Of a DNA stretch of 64,000 nucleotides, positions 9,445 to 18,532 are shown piece by piece. Origin of the DNA: Flavobacteriales bacterium (lineage in GTDB: Bacteria; Bacteroidota; Bacteroidia; Flavobacteriales_D; Parvicellaceae); NCBI GenBank assembly GCA_020635565.1, contig JACJZN010000006.1, forward strand, positions 434,001-498,000, given 5' to 3'. The position numbers were made by a program, and so were the translations under genes. Position 1 is the first letter of the stretch. Each line of letters begins with the position of its first letter. The notes beneath the pieces were generated by a model. That model searched no databases, had not been told where the DNA came from, and saw nothing but the letters and a program-made list of their open reading frames with translations.

Positions 9445-9963
9445 ATGAGAAAAGTATTATTTACAATAACCTTTGCCTTAACTACACTACTTGCCACTGC
9501 TCAAAACATGGCGCACATGGACACACAGAAGATAATTCCTCAGCTACCTGATTATACTCAAGCTCAACAGGAATTAGAAGCTGCGGTTCAAAAATCTCAA
9601 GAAGAAATGGAATTCTTTGCTCAGAAAGTAAAAGAAAAACAGGATGAATATGTAAAATTGGAACAACAATGTCAGAAAGACCCAGACAACTGTGATCAAG
9701 GAAGTCTTCAACTAGCTTACCAGATCTATGAAGATCGATTGAAGAATTTTGAAGAGCTTCAATATAAGAGCGAAATGGAACTACAAAATCTTGAAAACAC
9801 CAAAATCAATAAGATTGTTGCCAAAATTCAAAAGGCAGCCAAAACAGTTGCAGAAGAAAAGGGATATGTTTATGTTTTTGACATAAACTCTCTTCTAGTT
9901 GCTGGAGGTGAGGATATTACAGATTTAGTTCTTGCTAAATTATTGGAAGGGTCAGGACAATAA
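9445..9963 (+). CDS. Skp/OmpH-family periplasmic chaperone, copy 2
   Basis: The 172-aa protein begins MRKVLFTITFALTTLLATAQ (signal peptide), then NMAHMDTQKIIPQLPDYTQAQQELE, a long amphipathic coiled coil, and the C-terminal EEKGYVYVFDINSLLVAGGEDITDLVLAKL. It is a diverged tandem paralogue of the preceding gene. Two Cys in the coiled coil (QQCQKDPDNCDQ) are absent from copy 1. A strong terminator follows, marking the end of the nadK-to-skp cluster. Confidence 0.9.
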   Translation: MRKVLFTITFALTTLLATAQNMAHMDTQKIIPQLPDYTQAQQELEAAVQKSQEEMEFFAQKVKEKQDEYVKLEQQCQKDPDNCDQGSLQLAYQIYEDRLKNFEELQYKSEMELQNLENTKINKIVAKIQKAAKTVAEEKGYVYVFDINSLLVAGGEDITDLVLAKLLEGSGQ

Positions 9964-9984
9964 ATTTAGGAATAAATTTTCCAG

Positions 9985-10023
9985 AAAACACCTCAAACGA
10001 ATTCGTTTGAGGTGTTTTTTTTT
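9985..10023 (+). terminator. Rho-independent terminator after the bamA-skp operon
   Basis: A perfect inverted repeat, with arms of about 17 bases meeting at GAATTC (9999-10004), spans 9985-10018 and runs directly into an uninterrupted T-run to 10023. It lies 22 bases after the second skp gene. Confidence 0.92.
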
Positions 10024-10082
10024 CAGTGATTATGCTTTCATAAATTCACCCAATTACCATGACAAACGTTTACCTAATCGTA

Positions 10083-10811
10083 ATGAAAAAAAGTACATGT
10101 CTTCTAAAATTCTTCGTTCCTCTTTTCCTATTGTTTATTTCTTGTGTTGAAGAAAAACCAGAAAATACTAATAAACACGAGCAAAATGAGGCTCAGATTG
10201 TTGATGGTCTAATACTTCCTACTACTCCGTACGAATTCAAACTTTATCAAAGACAGATTTTGGAAATAGCTGTTGCAAATTCTGATCCGTTAACCATTTA
10301 CATTGGTGATATTACTCAAGGACAAACTTTGCTCAATCTGACGCAAGGCAAACAGGAGCTTATCAACCAATCGATCGTACAAGGTGAGAAAGTCACCTTT
10401 TCCATATCAGATTCTAGCTACGTGATCTTTTGCAAAGAACAGGTCAACTTATTGATTGGTGAGGACTACGCTTATTTTGTGATCTCACATAGTTATTTGG
10501 ATATTGATGCCGACAACACTGGATCTGAAATTTCCTTGGAGAACATTGAGCATCTTATTACATTGGTTGAGCAATCCGATGTTATCTTTATTCGAAACGG
10601 AAATCAACACACTCCAAAAGAAGCCGCAGATCATTTGAGAACGAAATGGGAAAATTCGGGCAACAAGAATATGACTATAGAACAATTCATAGAAAATATT
10701 GCTTCAAAATCGAGCATTTCAGGAAATCCGTATCAGGTAAAATTAGCTGATGGGTCAGTAGTTACTGCAAAAGAATGGTATAGCGATCTTATAAACAAAG
10801 AATCACTTTAG
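10083..10811 (+). CDS. Predicted lipoprotein of unknown function
   Basis: From ATG 10083 the 242-aa product starts MKKSTCLLKFFVPLFLLFISC with lipobox LFISC (Cys 21), so it should be lipid-anchored. An in-frame ATG at 10059 would precede the signal. The mature part (EFKLYQRQILEIAVANSDPLTIYIGDITQ, later NAGNQHTPKEAADHLRTKWENSG-like text reading NGNQHTPKEAADHLRTKW) has no motif I can tie to a function. The segment HTPKEAADHLRTKWENSG resembles the DUF5329-type region found in small secreted proteins, but I cannot confirm this. Its 3' end overlaps the convergent wecB by 9 bases. Confidence 0.7.
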   Translation: MKKSTCLLKFFVPLFLLFISCVEEKPENTNKHEQNEAQIVDGLILPTTPYEFKLYQRQILEIAVANSDPLTIYIGDITQGQTLLNLTQGKQELINQSIVQGEKVTFSISDSSYVIFCKEQVNLLIGEDYAYFVISHSYLDIDADNTGSEISLENIEHLITLVEQSDVIFIRNGNQHTPKEAADHLRTKWENSGNKNMTIEQFIENIASKSSISGNPYQVKLADGSVVTAKEWYSDLINKESL

Positions 10812-11948
10812 ACTTTCGAGCATTTTCTCACACATGAATTTACCTGCTTTACCATCACCGAAGAGTGCTGGAAATTGTATATCTGCAGTTGACATATAAT
10901 GGTCGAACGCAGATAGGATCAACCCTTTATCCCAGCCTACAATCTGAGCTGCACCACATTCTACTAATTCCACCCATTCCGTTTCTGGACGAAGAATTAC
11001 ACAAGGCTTTTCAAAGAAAAAAGCCTCTTTTTGTACTCCCCCACTATCCGTAACGATAATTTTGGAGTTCTTCTCCAACGCGATCATATCCAAAAAAGAT
11101 ACTGGATCGATCAGCTTCAATCTTATTTCAGATTCAATACGTCTTCTTAGTTCTTGAGAGAGATTGATCTCCATCTGTTTTGCCGTTCTTGGATGAAGGG
11201 GAAGAACAAATTCGATTTTATACTTTTCAATGATCTCCAAAATAGCCTCAAAGATCGCTGTCAAACGCTCTGGCTGATCCGTATTATCATTTCGGTGAAT
11301 AGTAGACAACACATATCCCCCCTTTTTCAATCCATTTTCTTGAAGAACATTACTTCTTTCATCAGAGAGTTCTGAGAAATAAAGGCTATTATCATACATG
11401 ATATCTCCACAATGGAATGCCCCTGGATTGTCCGCTGAAAATGGAGATACTGAAGAAAGGTCGAAACCTTCCTTTTCTAAGTTTTCAATACCTGCTTTGG
11501 TAGGAGAAAAAAGTAACGTACTTGCATGATCGCACATAATTCGGTTGATCTCTTCTGGCATACTTTTATTGTACGATCTCAAACCTGCTTCTATATGAAC
11601 AATAGGAACATGAATTTTTGATGCAGCGATTGCTCCAGCCAAAGTTGAATTAGTATCCCCATAAAGAACAATTGCATCTGGCTTTTCATCCAAAAGAATT
11701 TGTTCAATGCCTGTAATCATTTTTGCTGTTTGCTCTCCATGTTTTCCTGATCCAACACTCAAATTAATGTTTGGTCTTGGAATACCAAGTTCTTCGAAAA
11801 AAACCTCAGACATATTTTGATCATAATGCTGTCCCGTATGAACAATGATCTCTTCAATTTTGTCATTGTAATTTTCTCCAATCGCTCTACTTAATCCAGC
11901 TGCCTTTATGATCTGAGGACGAGCTCCTATAATCGTTACAATCTTCAT
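10803..11948 (-). CDS. wecB: UDP-N-acetylglucosamine 2-epimerase (non-hydrolysing)
   Basis: The 381-aa enzyme interconverts UDP-GlcNAc and UDP-ManNAc for surface polysaccharide synthesis. Motifs in order are KIVTIIGARPQIIKA, IVHTGQHYDQNMSEVFFEELGIP, DAIVLYGDTNSTLAGAIAA, HIEAGLRSYNKSMPEEINRIMCDH, STIHRNDNTDQPER and IVTDSGGVQKEAFFFEKPCVILR. I start at ATG 11948; three TTG codons just upstream are less likely. It lies 18 bases downstream of radC on the same strand. No other polysaccharide genes adjoin it in the window. Confidence 0.94.
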   Translation of the reverse strand: MKIVTIIGARPQIIKAAGLSRAIGENYNDKIEEIIVHTGQHYDQNMSEVFFEELGIPRPNINLSVGSGKHGEQTAKMITGIEQILLDEKPDAIVLYGDTNSTLAGAIAASKIHVPIVHIEAGLRSYNKSMPEEINRIMCDHASTLLFSPTKAGIENLEKEGFDLSSVSPFSADNPGAFHCGDIMYDNSLYFSELSDERSNVLQENGLKKGGYVLSTIHRNDNTDQPERLTAIFEAILEIIEKYKIEFVLPLHPRTAKQMEINLSQELRRRIESEIRLKLIDPVSFLDMIALEKNSKIIVTDSGGVQKEAFFFEKPCVILRPETEWVELVECGAAQIVGWDKGLILSAFDHYMSTADIQFPALFGDGKAGKFMCEKMLESLK

Positions 11949-11966
11949 CAACAACAAAGGTAATGA

Positions 11967-12656
11967 TTATATCTTCCCATTATCCGCAAAACTATAGTAT
12001 GAGGTATCGGTGATGATAAGATGATCAAGAACAGCAATATCCATTAATTTGGCACTTTCCTTTACTTTATGTGTTAATGTCATATCTGCATTACTTGGAG
12101 ACAAATTTCCACTTGGATGGTTGTGGGCCAAAATAATCCCTGAAGCAAGATGTTCTATTGCCATTTTCAAGATCACACGAACGTCTGCAACGGTTCCGGA
12201 TATTCCTCCTCGACCAATCATTTGAGTGTCTAAAACTTTATTATTTCTCGACAAGAACGTCACCCAAAATTCCTCATAAGGAAGATCCTGTAATTTTGCT
12301 CTAAGGATCTCATATGCAGACTTGCTGGAAGAAATTTGCTGCACTACCCTTTCCTGTAGTGATGAACGTCTTCTTCCCAGCTCCAAAGCTGCGGCTATGG
12401 TAATAGCTTTGGCTTCACCTATTCCTTTAAATTGTTGTAGCTCCTTGAGTGAAGACTTACTAAGAGAAATGAGATTATGATTATAACTATTAAGTACACG
12501 CTGACTCAATTGGACCGCAGTTTCTTCTCTGTTGCCAGAGCCGATCAGAATAGCGATCAACTCTGCATCACTGAGAGCCATGGTTCCTTTCTGCATCATC
12601 TTCTCTCTTGGACGATCATCCTCAGCGAGATCCCGAAGCGTTAGTTTAAGGGGCAT
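11967..12656 (-). CDS. radC: RadC-family JAB/MPN-domain protein
   Basis: The 229-aa protein has an N-terminal helix-hairpin-helix region (LKELQQFKGIGEAKAITIAAALELGRR, residues about 65-90). The C-terminal JAMM metalloprotease-like domain carries IILAHNHPSGNLSPSNADMTLT, the HxHPSG-x(n)-D metal-binding signature. Length and architecture are those of chromosomal RadC (DUF2466). The historical DNA-repair role is not well supported; the biochemical activity of RadC remains uncertain. It is probably transcribed with wecB. Confidence 0.92.
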   Translation of the reverse strand: MPLKLTLRDLAEDDRPREKMMQKGTMALSDAELIAILIGSGNREETAVQLSQRVLNSYNHNLISLSKSSLKELQQFKGIGEAKAITIAAALELGRRRSSLQERVVQQISSSKSAYEILRAKLQDLPYEEFWVTFLSRNNKVLDTQMIGRGGISGTVADVRVILKMAIEHLASGIILAHNHPSGNLSPSNADMTLTHKVKESAKLMDIAVLDHLIITDTSYYSFADNGKI

Positions 12657-12683
12657 ATATTTACTTTTAGGGGTTCTAAAAGC

Positions 12684-12715
12684 AAAAAGACCCTAACGCT
12701 TTCGCGTCAGGGTCT
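12684..12715 (-). terminator. Rho-independent terminator of rpsT
   Basis: On the minus strand a 12-bp stem (AGACCCTGACGC with GCGTTAGGGTCT) closes a GAAA tetraloop and is followed by TTTTT. It lies between the rpsT stop and the radC start, so it separates these same-strand genes. One G-T pair is present in the stem. Confidence 0.92.
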
Positions 12716-12739
12716 CCAAATCGTCTATCTAAATATTAA

Positions 12740-12991
12740 TTACAGTGAATTAACGTGCTTAGCTAATTTAGATTTAAGGTTAGAAGCCTTACTCTTGTGA
12801 ATAATGTTCTTCTTCGCTAATTTATCCAACATACCAGCAACTGAAGGATACAATTCTGTAGCCTCTTTTTTGTCAGTTAGCGCTCTTAGTTTTCTAACAG
12901 CGTTTCTTGTTGTTTTGTGCTGATACTTATTTCTAACTCTTTTTGCTTCGTTAGATCTAATTCTTTTTAATGCTGACTTATGGTTTGCCAT
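12740..12991 (-). CDS. rpsT: 30S ribosomal protein S20
   Basis: The 83-aa basic protein starts [24 protein letters not shown], the standard S20 opening, and ends with [31 protein letters not shown]. It binds 16S rRNA during 30S assembly. It lies between tRNA-Glu and a strong terminator on the same strand, so the tRNA and rpsT may share a transcript. Confidence 0.97.
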   Translation of the reverse strand: MANHKSALKRIRSNEAKRVRNKYQHKTTRNAVRKLRALTDKKEATELYPSVAGMLDKLAKKNIIHKSKASNLKSKLAKHVNSL

Positions 12992-13012
12992 CTTTAATTT
13001 AATCTTTTTTAG

Positions 13013-13084
13013 TAGCCCGTAGGGGAATCGAACCCCTGTTTCCAGGATGAAAACCTGGCGTCCTAACCCCTAGACGAACGGGCC
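13013..13084 (-). tRNA. tRNA-Glu (UUC anticodon)
   Basis: The minus strand folds as a 72-nt tRNA without encoded CCA: acceptor GGCCCGT pairs with ACGGGCT; the anticodon arm CCAGG-TTTTCAT-CCTGG carries anticodon TTC; the T arm is AGGGG-TTCGATT-CCCCT. The D arm (GTCTAGGGGTTAGGAC) is normal. It lies 21 bases upstream of rpsT. Confidence 0.96.
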
Positions 13085-13172
13085 AACTGAATAATCATTC
13101 AATTGATTTGGGCTGCAAATGTAATGCTAAAATAATTACCTCCAAACAAAAAGTGATTTTTTTTTATTGTTT

Positions 13173-13862
13173 TTATACTTCATCCGAATCCGCCTGAAAT
13201 CTAAATCCAAGTCTTTTTCCTGTTTTCATCCTTAACCCTTCACTTAATCGCTGCATTTCGTAAACAGAAACTTCTTTTACCTCATCATATGGCGGCACAT
13301 AAAGATCAAAATCCAAGGCATAAAGAACAGCAGATTGGATCACAGCTTTCATCTGATCTTTATCAATCACCGAATTGATCAGATCGTTATATAAAAACCC
13401 TAATTGTCGTTTGCCCTGAACCATATAGTGGTTCTCATTATTAATAAATAACCTAGCGATCATATACCCTAAATCGTTCACTCGATTATACTTATAAGAA
13501 TCCGCAAGGAAATTGTAGATATTGATCACCCCACAATAGCCACGATTAACGTTCTCCTTAAAGTAAGAAGTCTTCCACAATGAATGATTATCATCAAACT
13601 TAAAAACATTGGTATGCATGTGAAAAATCAAAATATCACCTGCAATTCTCAGATGTGCTTCGTAATCATCTACATCTCTGTATTCAATAACCACTCTTTC
13701 ATCCAGTCCATCCATTCTGTCTTTAAGATCGTCACCAACCTCCTTCAATACATTTTTCAGTATTTTAAAGTTGAGCTGGATATTATGAAACACATCCTGT
13801 TTCAGAACGCATTTTTCCTGGATCACCTGAAAAATCAGGTCTTGACTATCTGTATTTTCCAT
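13173..13862 (-). CDS. Conserved hypothetical protein downstream of proS
   Basis: I start the gene at ATG 13862 (MENTDSQDLIFQVIQEKC), 10 bases after the proS stop; a longer frame to 14057 would overlap proS and is rejected. The 229-aa soluble product has no signal peptide or membrane segment. Notable text is IVFHMHTNVFKFD-like (DILIFHMHTNVFKFDDNHSLW), GYCGVINIYNFLADSYKYNRVNDLGYMIARLFIN and a C-terminal LRMKTGKRLGFRFQAD. I do not recognise a family with known function. The close spacing indicates co-transcription with proS. Confidence 0.75.
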   Translation of the reverse strand: MENTDSQDLIFQVIQEKCVLKQDVFHNIQLNFKILKNVLKEVGDDLKDRMDGLDERVVIEYRDVDDYEAHLRIAGDILIFHMHTNVFKFDDNHSLWKTSYFKENVNRGYCGVINIYNFLADSYKYNRVNDLGYMIARLFINNENHYMVQGKRQLGFLYNDLINSVIDKDQMKAVIQSAVLYALDFDLYVPPYDEVKEVSVYEMQRLSEGLRMKTGKRLGFRFQADSDEV

Positions 13863-13872
13863 ATTACTCAAA

Positions 13873-15351
13873 TTAATAAGCTTTAGCAAAGAGTACCTTT
13901 CTCTTTGAGGGATTTCCTGTAAATATACATTTTCCTTCTTCTTCTTTACTTTCAAAAGGAATACATCTGATCGTTGCTTTAGTAGCTTCCTTAATTTTCT
14001 GTTCAGTATCACCGGAACCATCCCAGTGAGCAGAGACGAAACCTCCTTTATTTTCAATCACATCCACAAACTCATCCCATGTAGAAACATCATGTGTATT
14101 CCCTGCTACAAACTTTTGAGTACGGTTAAGTAATGAATTTTGAATCTCATCCATTAACCCAACCACATGAGACACAACATCTTCTCTTTTCATTGTTTCC
14201 TTACTCAAAGTATCTCTTCTAGCAACTTCTACAGTGCCGTTTTCCAGATCCCTTGCTCCAATAGCGATTCTTACAGGAACTCCTTTCACTTCGTATTCAG
14301 CAAACTTCCATCCTGGTTTACGATTATCATCATCATCATACTTCACAGAAATTCCCTTTTCCATCAATTGAGATTTAATCTCATTTGCCACTTCAGAAAC
14401 TTGCGCTAATTGCTCATCACCCTTGTAGATAGGAACGATAGCCACTTGAATAGGCGCTAATTTTGGAGGCAAAACCAATCCAAAATCATCCGAATGCGTC
14501 ATGATCAAAGCCCCCATTAAACGAGTACTCACTCCCCAGGAGGTTGCCCAAACATAATCCTGTTTTCCTTCGCTATCAGCAAATTTAACATCAAAAGCTT
14601 TCGCAAAATTCTGACCCAGAAAATGACTTGTACCAGCCTGCAAGGCTTTTCCATCTTGCATGAGTGCCTCAATACAATAAGTATCATCTGCCCCAGCAAA
14701 ACGTTCGTTCTCTGTTTTATACCCTTTTATTACCGGCATAGCCATGAAATTTTCTGCAAACTCAGCATATACATCCAACATTTGAGCGGTCTCATCCAAA
14801 GCTTCCTGCTTAGTTGCATGCGCTGTATGCCCTTCTTGCCACAAGAACTCAGCTGTTCTTAAAAACAATCTCGTTCTCATTTCCCATCTAACCACATTCG
14901 CCCACTGATTGATCAAAATTGGAAGATCGCGATACGATTGTATCCATCCTTTATAAGTGTTCCAAATTATAGCTTCACTAGTTGGTCTAACAATCAATTC
15001 CTCTTCTAACTTTGCATTTGGATCGACAATCAATTTCGATTTATCATCCGGGTCAGATTTTAATCGGTAATGCGTTACAACAGCACATTCTTTTGCAAAA
15101 CCTTCAGCATTCTTTTCTTCTGCTTCAAAAAGACTCTTAGGAACAAATAATGGAAAATAAGCATTCTGATGGCCTGTTTCTTTGAACATCTTATCCAACT
15201 GATCTCTCATCTTTTCCCAGATCGCATAACCATAGGGTTTGATCACCATCATCCCTCTAACACCAGAGTTTTCAGCCAGATCAGCCATTCCCACCAGTTC
15301 ATTGTACCATCCTGAGAAATCCTCACTTCTTTTAGGTAATCCTTTTGCCAT
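13873..15351 (-). CDS. proS: Prolyl-tRNA synthetase (archaeal/eukaryotic-type, short form)
   Basis: The 492-aa class II synthetase charges tRNA-Pro. Class II motif 2 and flanks are [36 protein letters not shown], then [37 protein letters not shown] and [32 protein letters not shown] (motif 3) follow. The length of about 490 residues, without the bacterial insertion domain, marks the archaeal/eukaryotic-like form common in Bacteroidota. The C-terminal zinc-like domain retains [21 protein letters not shown] and the terminal KAY. A protein of unknown function follows 10 bases downstream. Confidence 0.96.
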   Translation of the reverse strand: MAKGLPKRSEDFSGWYNELVGMADLAENSGVRGMMVIKPYGYAIWEKMRDQLDKMFKETGHQNAYFPLFVPKSLFEAEEKNAEGFAKECAVVTHYRLKSDPDDKSKLIVDPNAKLEEELIVRPTSEAIIWNTYKGWIQSYRDLPILINQWANVVRWEMRTRLFLRTAEFLWQEGHTAHATKQEALDETAQMLDVYAEFAENFMAMPVIKGYKTENERFAGADDTYCIEALMQDGKALQAGTSHFLGQNFAKAFDVKFADSEGKQDYVWATSWGVSTRLMGALIMTHSDDFGLVLPPKLAPIQVAIVPIYKGDEQLAQVSEVANEIKSQLMEKGISVKYDDDDNRKPGWKFAEYEVKGVPVRIAIGARDLENGTVEVARRDTLSKETMKREDVVSHVVGLMDEIQNSLLNRTQKFVAGNTHDVSTWDEFVDVIENKGGFVSAHWDGSGDTEQKIKEATKATIRCIPFESKEEEGKCIFTGNPSKRKVLFAKAY

Positions 15352-15420
15352 TTTTTGGTATGATTTTTGTTAATTTTCTGTTAATAGAATCAACAAATTT
15401 ATAAATTAAATCCTCAATAA

Positions 15421-15453
15421 TTTGGGTAAATCTATGAATTCTTAGTATATTTA
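15421..15453 (+). promoter_or_regulatory. Near-consensus Bacteroidota promoter (TTTG-N21-TATATTTA)
   Basis: TTTG at 15421-15424 and TATATTTA at 15446-15453 are 21 bases apart. The -7 box departs from TAnnTTTG only in the last base. It lies 31 bases before the ATG at 15484. Confidence 0.5.
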
Positions 15454-15483
15454 CTTGAGTATTGAGCAATAATAACCAACACT

Positions 15484-16863
15484 ATGAAAAAAATAACTTT
15501 AATAACATTTGGAATGGCTGTATTAGGCTTTTCTTCTTGTTCTTCGTCAAAGGATTTATCCTACGATGATGACGTGTATGGTGACCTTAAGCCACGAGTA
15601 GTTGCAGGATCAGCTTCTTCTGATGATTATTTTGAGAATGAGGATTACTATAATGAGGAGTACGCCCAAAACAACAAACAATCAGAAAATTACTACACCT
15701 CTCCTAACTCGAACAATACGTACATCCAGAACAACTACTACTATGGTGGATATGGTTATAATGCTCCTGGATATGGAGGATGCGGTTGCAACAATGGATA
15801 TTTAAATTATTACTATCCATACAGCAACTACAACTATGGCTATTCTTCTGGATACTCTGGTTGCAATAGCTATTACGGCTATAATTCATATAGTAACTAT
15901 TACAATCCTTATGGCGGATATTATGGTTACGGTTATAACAATTATTATTACAACAACCCTTACGGTTATGGATATAGTCCTTACTACTCGAACTATGGAT
16001 ATGGTTATGGTTACAATAACAACAACTGGTACAATTACGGAAACAATGTAAATAGCGACTACTCAAACAGTAACGTAATATCTGGACATCACGGAAGCGG
16101 GATGTCTTCCAGCACCACTAACAGTTCCAATAACGAAGGAACCAGTATAGAGCATTATGACATTACTCGATCCAATGTTAAGAAAGGTTCTGGTTCAATT
16201 GCCATCGATGACAATTCAAATGGTGATCTTACCGGAGGAAAACCAATTAAACCAGATGTAAACACCGTTGATAATGGCAAGAGTTTTTCTACACCGCAGA
16301 ATTACTACAATTCATTATCCTCAATTTCTGACAAAAAACCAGTTGGACATAATTCGAATACCTACTCGAAACCAACTAATGAATTTGTTTCAGTTTCTCC
16401 TAACAAGGAAGTTGTTAATCCAAAACCAATCTCGAATAATGGTTACTATGACAAACCTGTTAGCGGCAATTCTTCTTGGTCTAACACTAAGCCAGTAAAA
16501 TACACGAATCCAAAACCAACGTACAACAATTATTATAATGGATCTGGGAGCAGTAACGGCAAGTACGACAACAACAATAGTTCTGGTGGAAATAATTATT
16601 ACAAGCCAACTAATGGATCAGGAAGCATTGGAGGTGGCTCAGGTTCTGGCTCCAACAACTCAGGATCAAGAGGTGGAAAAGACTATTCTTACCCAAGCTC
16701 CTCAAGCGGATCTAAAGTAAACGGATCTTCAGGATCTGGAGGAACGTACAACAATAGCAGAGGTGGATCTGGAAGCTACTCAGGTGGTAGCGGAGGTTTC
16801 AAAGGTAGTTCAGGCGGAGGCTCAACTCCTTCTCCTAAATCTACAGGTCGTGGAGGAAAATAA
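15484..16863 (+). CDS. Tyr/Asn/Gly/Ser-rich low-complexity lipoprotein
   Basis: The 459-aa product begins MKKITLITFGMAVLGFSSC (lipobox GFSSC), so it should be a lipoprotein. Residues about 60-200 are dominated by Tyr, Asn and Gly (runs such as GYGYNNYYYNNPYGYGYSPY), with three CGC/GCN-type cysteines. Residues about 340-459 are Ser/Gly-rich with SGSGG-like repeats and a basic end (STGRGGK). Several overlapping frames are open only because of this composition. Genes of this type sit between proS and a FadL porin in other Bacteroidota, which is the context here. Function is unknown; composition suggests a disordered, surface-exposed or aggregating protein. Confidence 0.8.
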   Translation: MKKITLITFGMAVLGFSSCSSSKDLSYDDDVYGDLKPRVVAGSASSDDYFENEDYYNEEYAQNNKQSENYYTSPNSNNTYIQNNYYYGGYGYNAPGYGGCGCNNGYLNYYYPYSNYNYGYSSGYSGCNSYYGYNSYSNYYNPYGGYYGYGYNNYYYNNPYGYGYSPYYSNYGYGYGYNNNNWYNYGNNVNSDYSNSNVISGHHGSGMSSSTTNSSNNEGTSIEHYDITRSNVKKGSGSIAIDDNSNGDLTGGKPIKPDVNTVDNGKSFSTPQNYYNSLSSISDKKPVGHNSNTYSKPTNEFVSVSPNKEVVNPKPISNNGYYDKPVSGNSSWSNTKPVKYTNPKPTYNNYYNGSGSSNGKYDNNNSSGGNNYYKPTNGSGSIGGGSGSGSNNSGSRGGKDYSYPSSSSGSKVNGSSGSGGTYNNSRGGSGSYSGGSGGFKGSSGGGSTPSPKSTGRGGK

Positions 16864-16900
16864 TCTCCAGCATTTATTCAACTTCTAACATCCACATCTT

Positions 16901-18397
16901 ATGAAACGCATTGTTATTGCCATTTTATTTGCATGTCCTTTATTAGTGTTTGGCCAATCCGAACAGGACGTGTACAGATATAGTCACACACAATTTGGAG
17001 GAACAGCACGCTACAATTCAGTAGCCGGTGCATTTGGTGCTGTGGGAGCTGACTTCTCCGTACTTTCTACTAATCCTGCCGGTATGGGGAGGTTCAGAGA
17101 ATCTGATTTTTCTTTTACTCCTACATTGAACCTGTCTTCCACCACTTCCATACATAATGGTTCATCTGCTACAGCTTCTAAGGAGAATTTCAACCTTAAT
17201 AACCTCGGTGTAGTTTTCGTGAGCAAAGCTCATCCTGAAAGCCCTAGCTTGTGGAGGGCTGTCCAGTTTGGATTTGGCTATAATAAACTAGCCAATTTTC
17301 ATGAACACACTTTGATCAGCTCATTAGATACGACTTCATTTTCTATGGTCTTAGCAGATCAAGCTTATGGCGCGACAACAGAAGAACTGGATAATTATCA
17401 AGTTTCACCATTTATGGCTTCGCCAGCATGGTGGGCATGGCTGATCGATCCCCTTAACGGTCAAGGAGGAAAAGATGTTTACACCACACAAATGTATGTC
17501 GATAGTATTCAGCAGGATCACGAATACATCAACAAAGGCAGCCTGGGCGAATGGTCATTTGCACTTTCTGGCAACTATAACGATAAACTTTATATTGGTG
17601 GATCAGTAAACTTTCAACGATTTTCATTTGAACAAGAAAAAATACAATCTGAAACATCCTTGATCGACACCACATCTTTAATTTCCTTCTCTTACACAGA
17701 AAATCTAAAAACTATCGGCAAAGGTGTAAACCTAAAACTTGGGATGATCTATCTACCTACTCAATGGCTAAGACTAGGGATTTCTTACCACTCTCCTACC
17801 GTATATTACACCATGAGAGATAGTTGGTATACCAATGTGAGTACTTTTTGGAGAACGACAGACACTTATAGAACCGATACATACTATTCTGTAGATTCTC
17901 CAGATGGTAGATTTACCTACAAAATGAGAACTCCAGGAAGAATTACGGGAAGTGTTGCTTTTGTAGTTAAACGCAAAGGCTTGATAAGTGCTGATGTGGA
18001 GTTTGTTGATTATACAACTGGACTCCTGAAATCACACCCTGGATCTGGCGACAGCTACTCATTCGAACTAGAGAACACTGCTGTAAAAGACAATTTTAAC
18101 CAAGCAATTAACATTCGTCTAGGAGGAGAATATCGCATTACTAATCTATGGATGGTAAGAGCAGGAGCTGCTTATTATCAAAATGGTTACAACCCTTCTG
18201 TAGTTACTTCAACTAATCCAATGATGACATATGCTGGGGGAATCGGTTACAGAGCTAAGGATTTCTATGTGGATGTTGCCTACACCTATACCAAACAAGT
18301 GAGTGATTATTATAAATATGACCCATTGATCACGAGCGCTGCTCAACTAACTAAAGTAAGCAGCAACATTATGGCTACCGTTGGTTTCAAGTTTTAA
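16901..18397 (+). CDS. OmpP1/FadL-family outer-membrane transport protein
   Basis: The 498-aa protein starts MKRIVIAILFACPLLVFGQ (signal peptide) and then has YSHTQFGGTARYNSVAGAFGAVGADFSVLSTNPAGMGRFRESDF, the hatch region of the FadL/OmpP1 barrel family. Barrel strands fill the rest, ending TKVSSNIMATVGFKF with a terminal Phe typical of outer-membrane proteins. It likely transports hydrophobic compounds such as fatty acids. It lies 37 bases after the low-complexity lipoprotein gene and is probably co-transcribed with it. Its original terminator seems to have been split by the mobile element that begins 39 bases after the stop. Confidence 0.9.
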   Translation: MKRIVIAILFACPLLVFGQSEQDVYRYSHTQFGGTARYNSVAGAFGAVGADFSVLSTNPAGMGRFRESDFSFTPTLNLSSTTSIHNGSSATASKENFNLNNLGVVFVSKAHPESPSLWRAVQFGFGYNKLANFHEHTLISSLDTTSFSMVLADQAYGATTEELDNYQVSPFMASPAWWAWLIDPLNGQGGKDVYTTQMYVDSIQQDHEYINKGSLGEWSFALSGNYNDKLYIGGSVNFQRFSFEQEKIQSETSLIDTTSLISFSYTENLKTIGKGVNLKLGMIYLPTQWLRLGISYHSPTVYYTMRDSWYTNVSTFWRTTDTYRTDTYYSVDSPDGRFTYKMRTPGRITGSVAFVVKRKGLISADVEFVDYTTGLLKSHPGSGDSYSFELENTAVKDNFNQAINIRLGGEYRITNLWMVRAGAAYYQNGYNPSVVTSTNPMMTYAGGIGYRAKDFYVDVAYTYTKQVSDYYKYDPLITSAAQLTKVSSNIMATVGFKF

Positions 18398-18428
18398 CAT
18401 CAAAATATAATTCCACAAAAAAAGGCGA

Positions 18429-18436
18429 CCAATTGG
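18429..18436. repeat. Target-site duplication, left copy (CCAATTGG)
   Basis: CCAATTGG directly abuts the left inverted repeat of the element and is repeated in the same orientation at 32205-32212 on the other side. The 8-bp length matches the IS1595 transposase family. Because the 8-mer is palindromic and the flanks beyond it are inverted repeats too, its boundaries are deduced rather than directly proven. Confidence 0.8.
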
Positions 18437-18470
18437 GGGAATTATGTAGCAGTTTCACCAAGCTCCTTTA
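18437..18470 (+). repeat. Left terminal inverted repeat (34 bp)
   Basis: It starts GGGAATTATGTAGCAGTTTC and matches the reverse complement of 32171-32204 at 33 of 34 positions (mismatch at position 30, C against T). The GGG start and 8-bp flanking duplication fit IS1595-type ends. Confidence 0.9.
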
Positions 18471-18483
18471 ATTTAACCTTTAT

Positions 18484-18514
18484 AAGCCTCTGGAACTTAG
18501 TTTCGGAGGCTTTT
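18484..18514 (+). terminator. Terminator hairpin just inside the left end
   Basis: A 13-bp stem (18484-18496 with 18500-18512, two G-T pairs) with a 3-base TTA loop is followed by TTTT and more T. It lies 13 bases inside the left inverted repeat and is oriented to stop transcripts entering from fadL. Confidence 0.85.
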
Positions 18515-18532
18515 GTTATTACAACTCCAAAT

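Noticed and set aside
13863..14057. N-terminal extension of the gene downstream of proS
   Set aside because: It would overlap the conserved C-terminal end of proS in another frame; ATG 13862 lies just after the proS stop.
15602..16720. Several overlapping open frames on both strands
   Set aside because: They are by-products of the repetitive Tyr/Asn/Gly codons of the lipoprotein at 15484-16863; their products are simple Met/Thr/Ile or Cys/His/Asn strings.
18419..18436. Reading the inverted repeats as 52 bp, including AAAAAGGCGACCAATTGG
   Set aside because: With that boundary no target duplication exists, while the shorter 34-bp ends give an 8-bp duplication and a meaningful empty site. The longer reading remains the main alternative.
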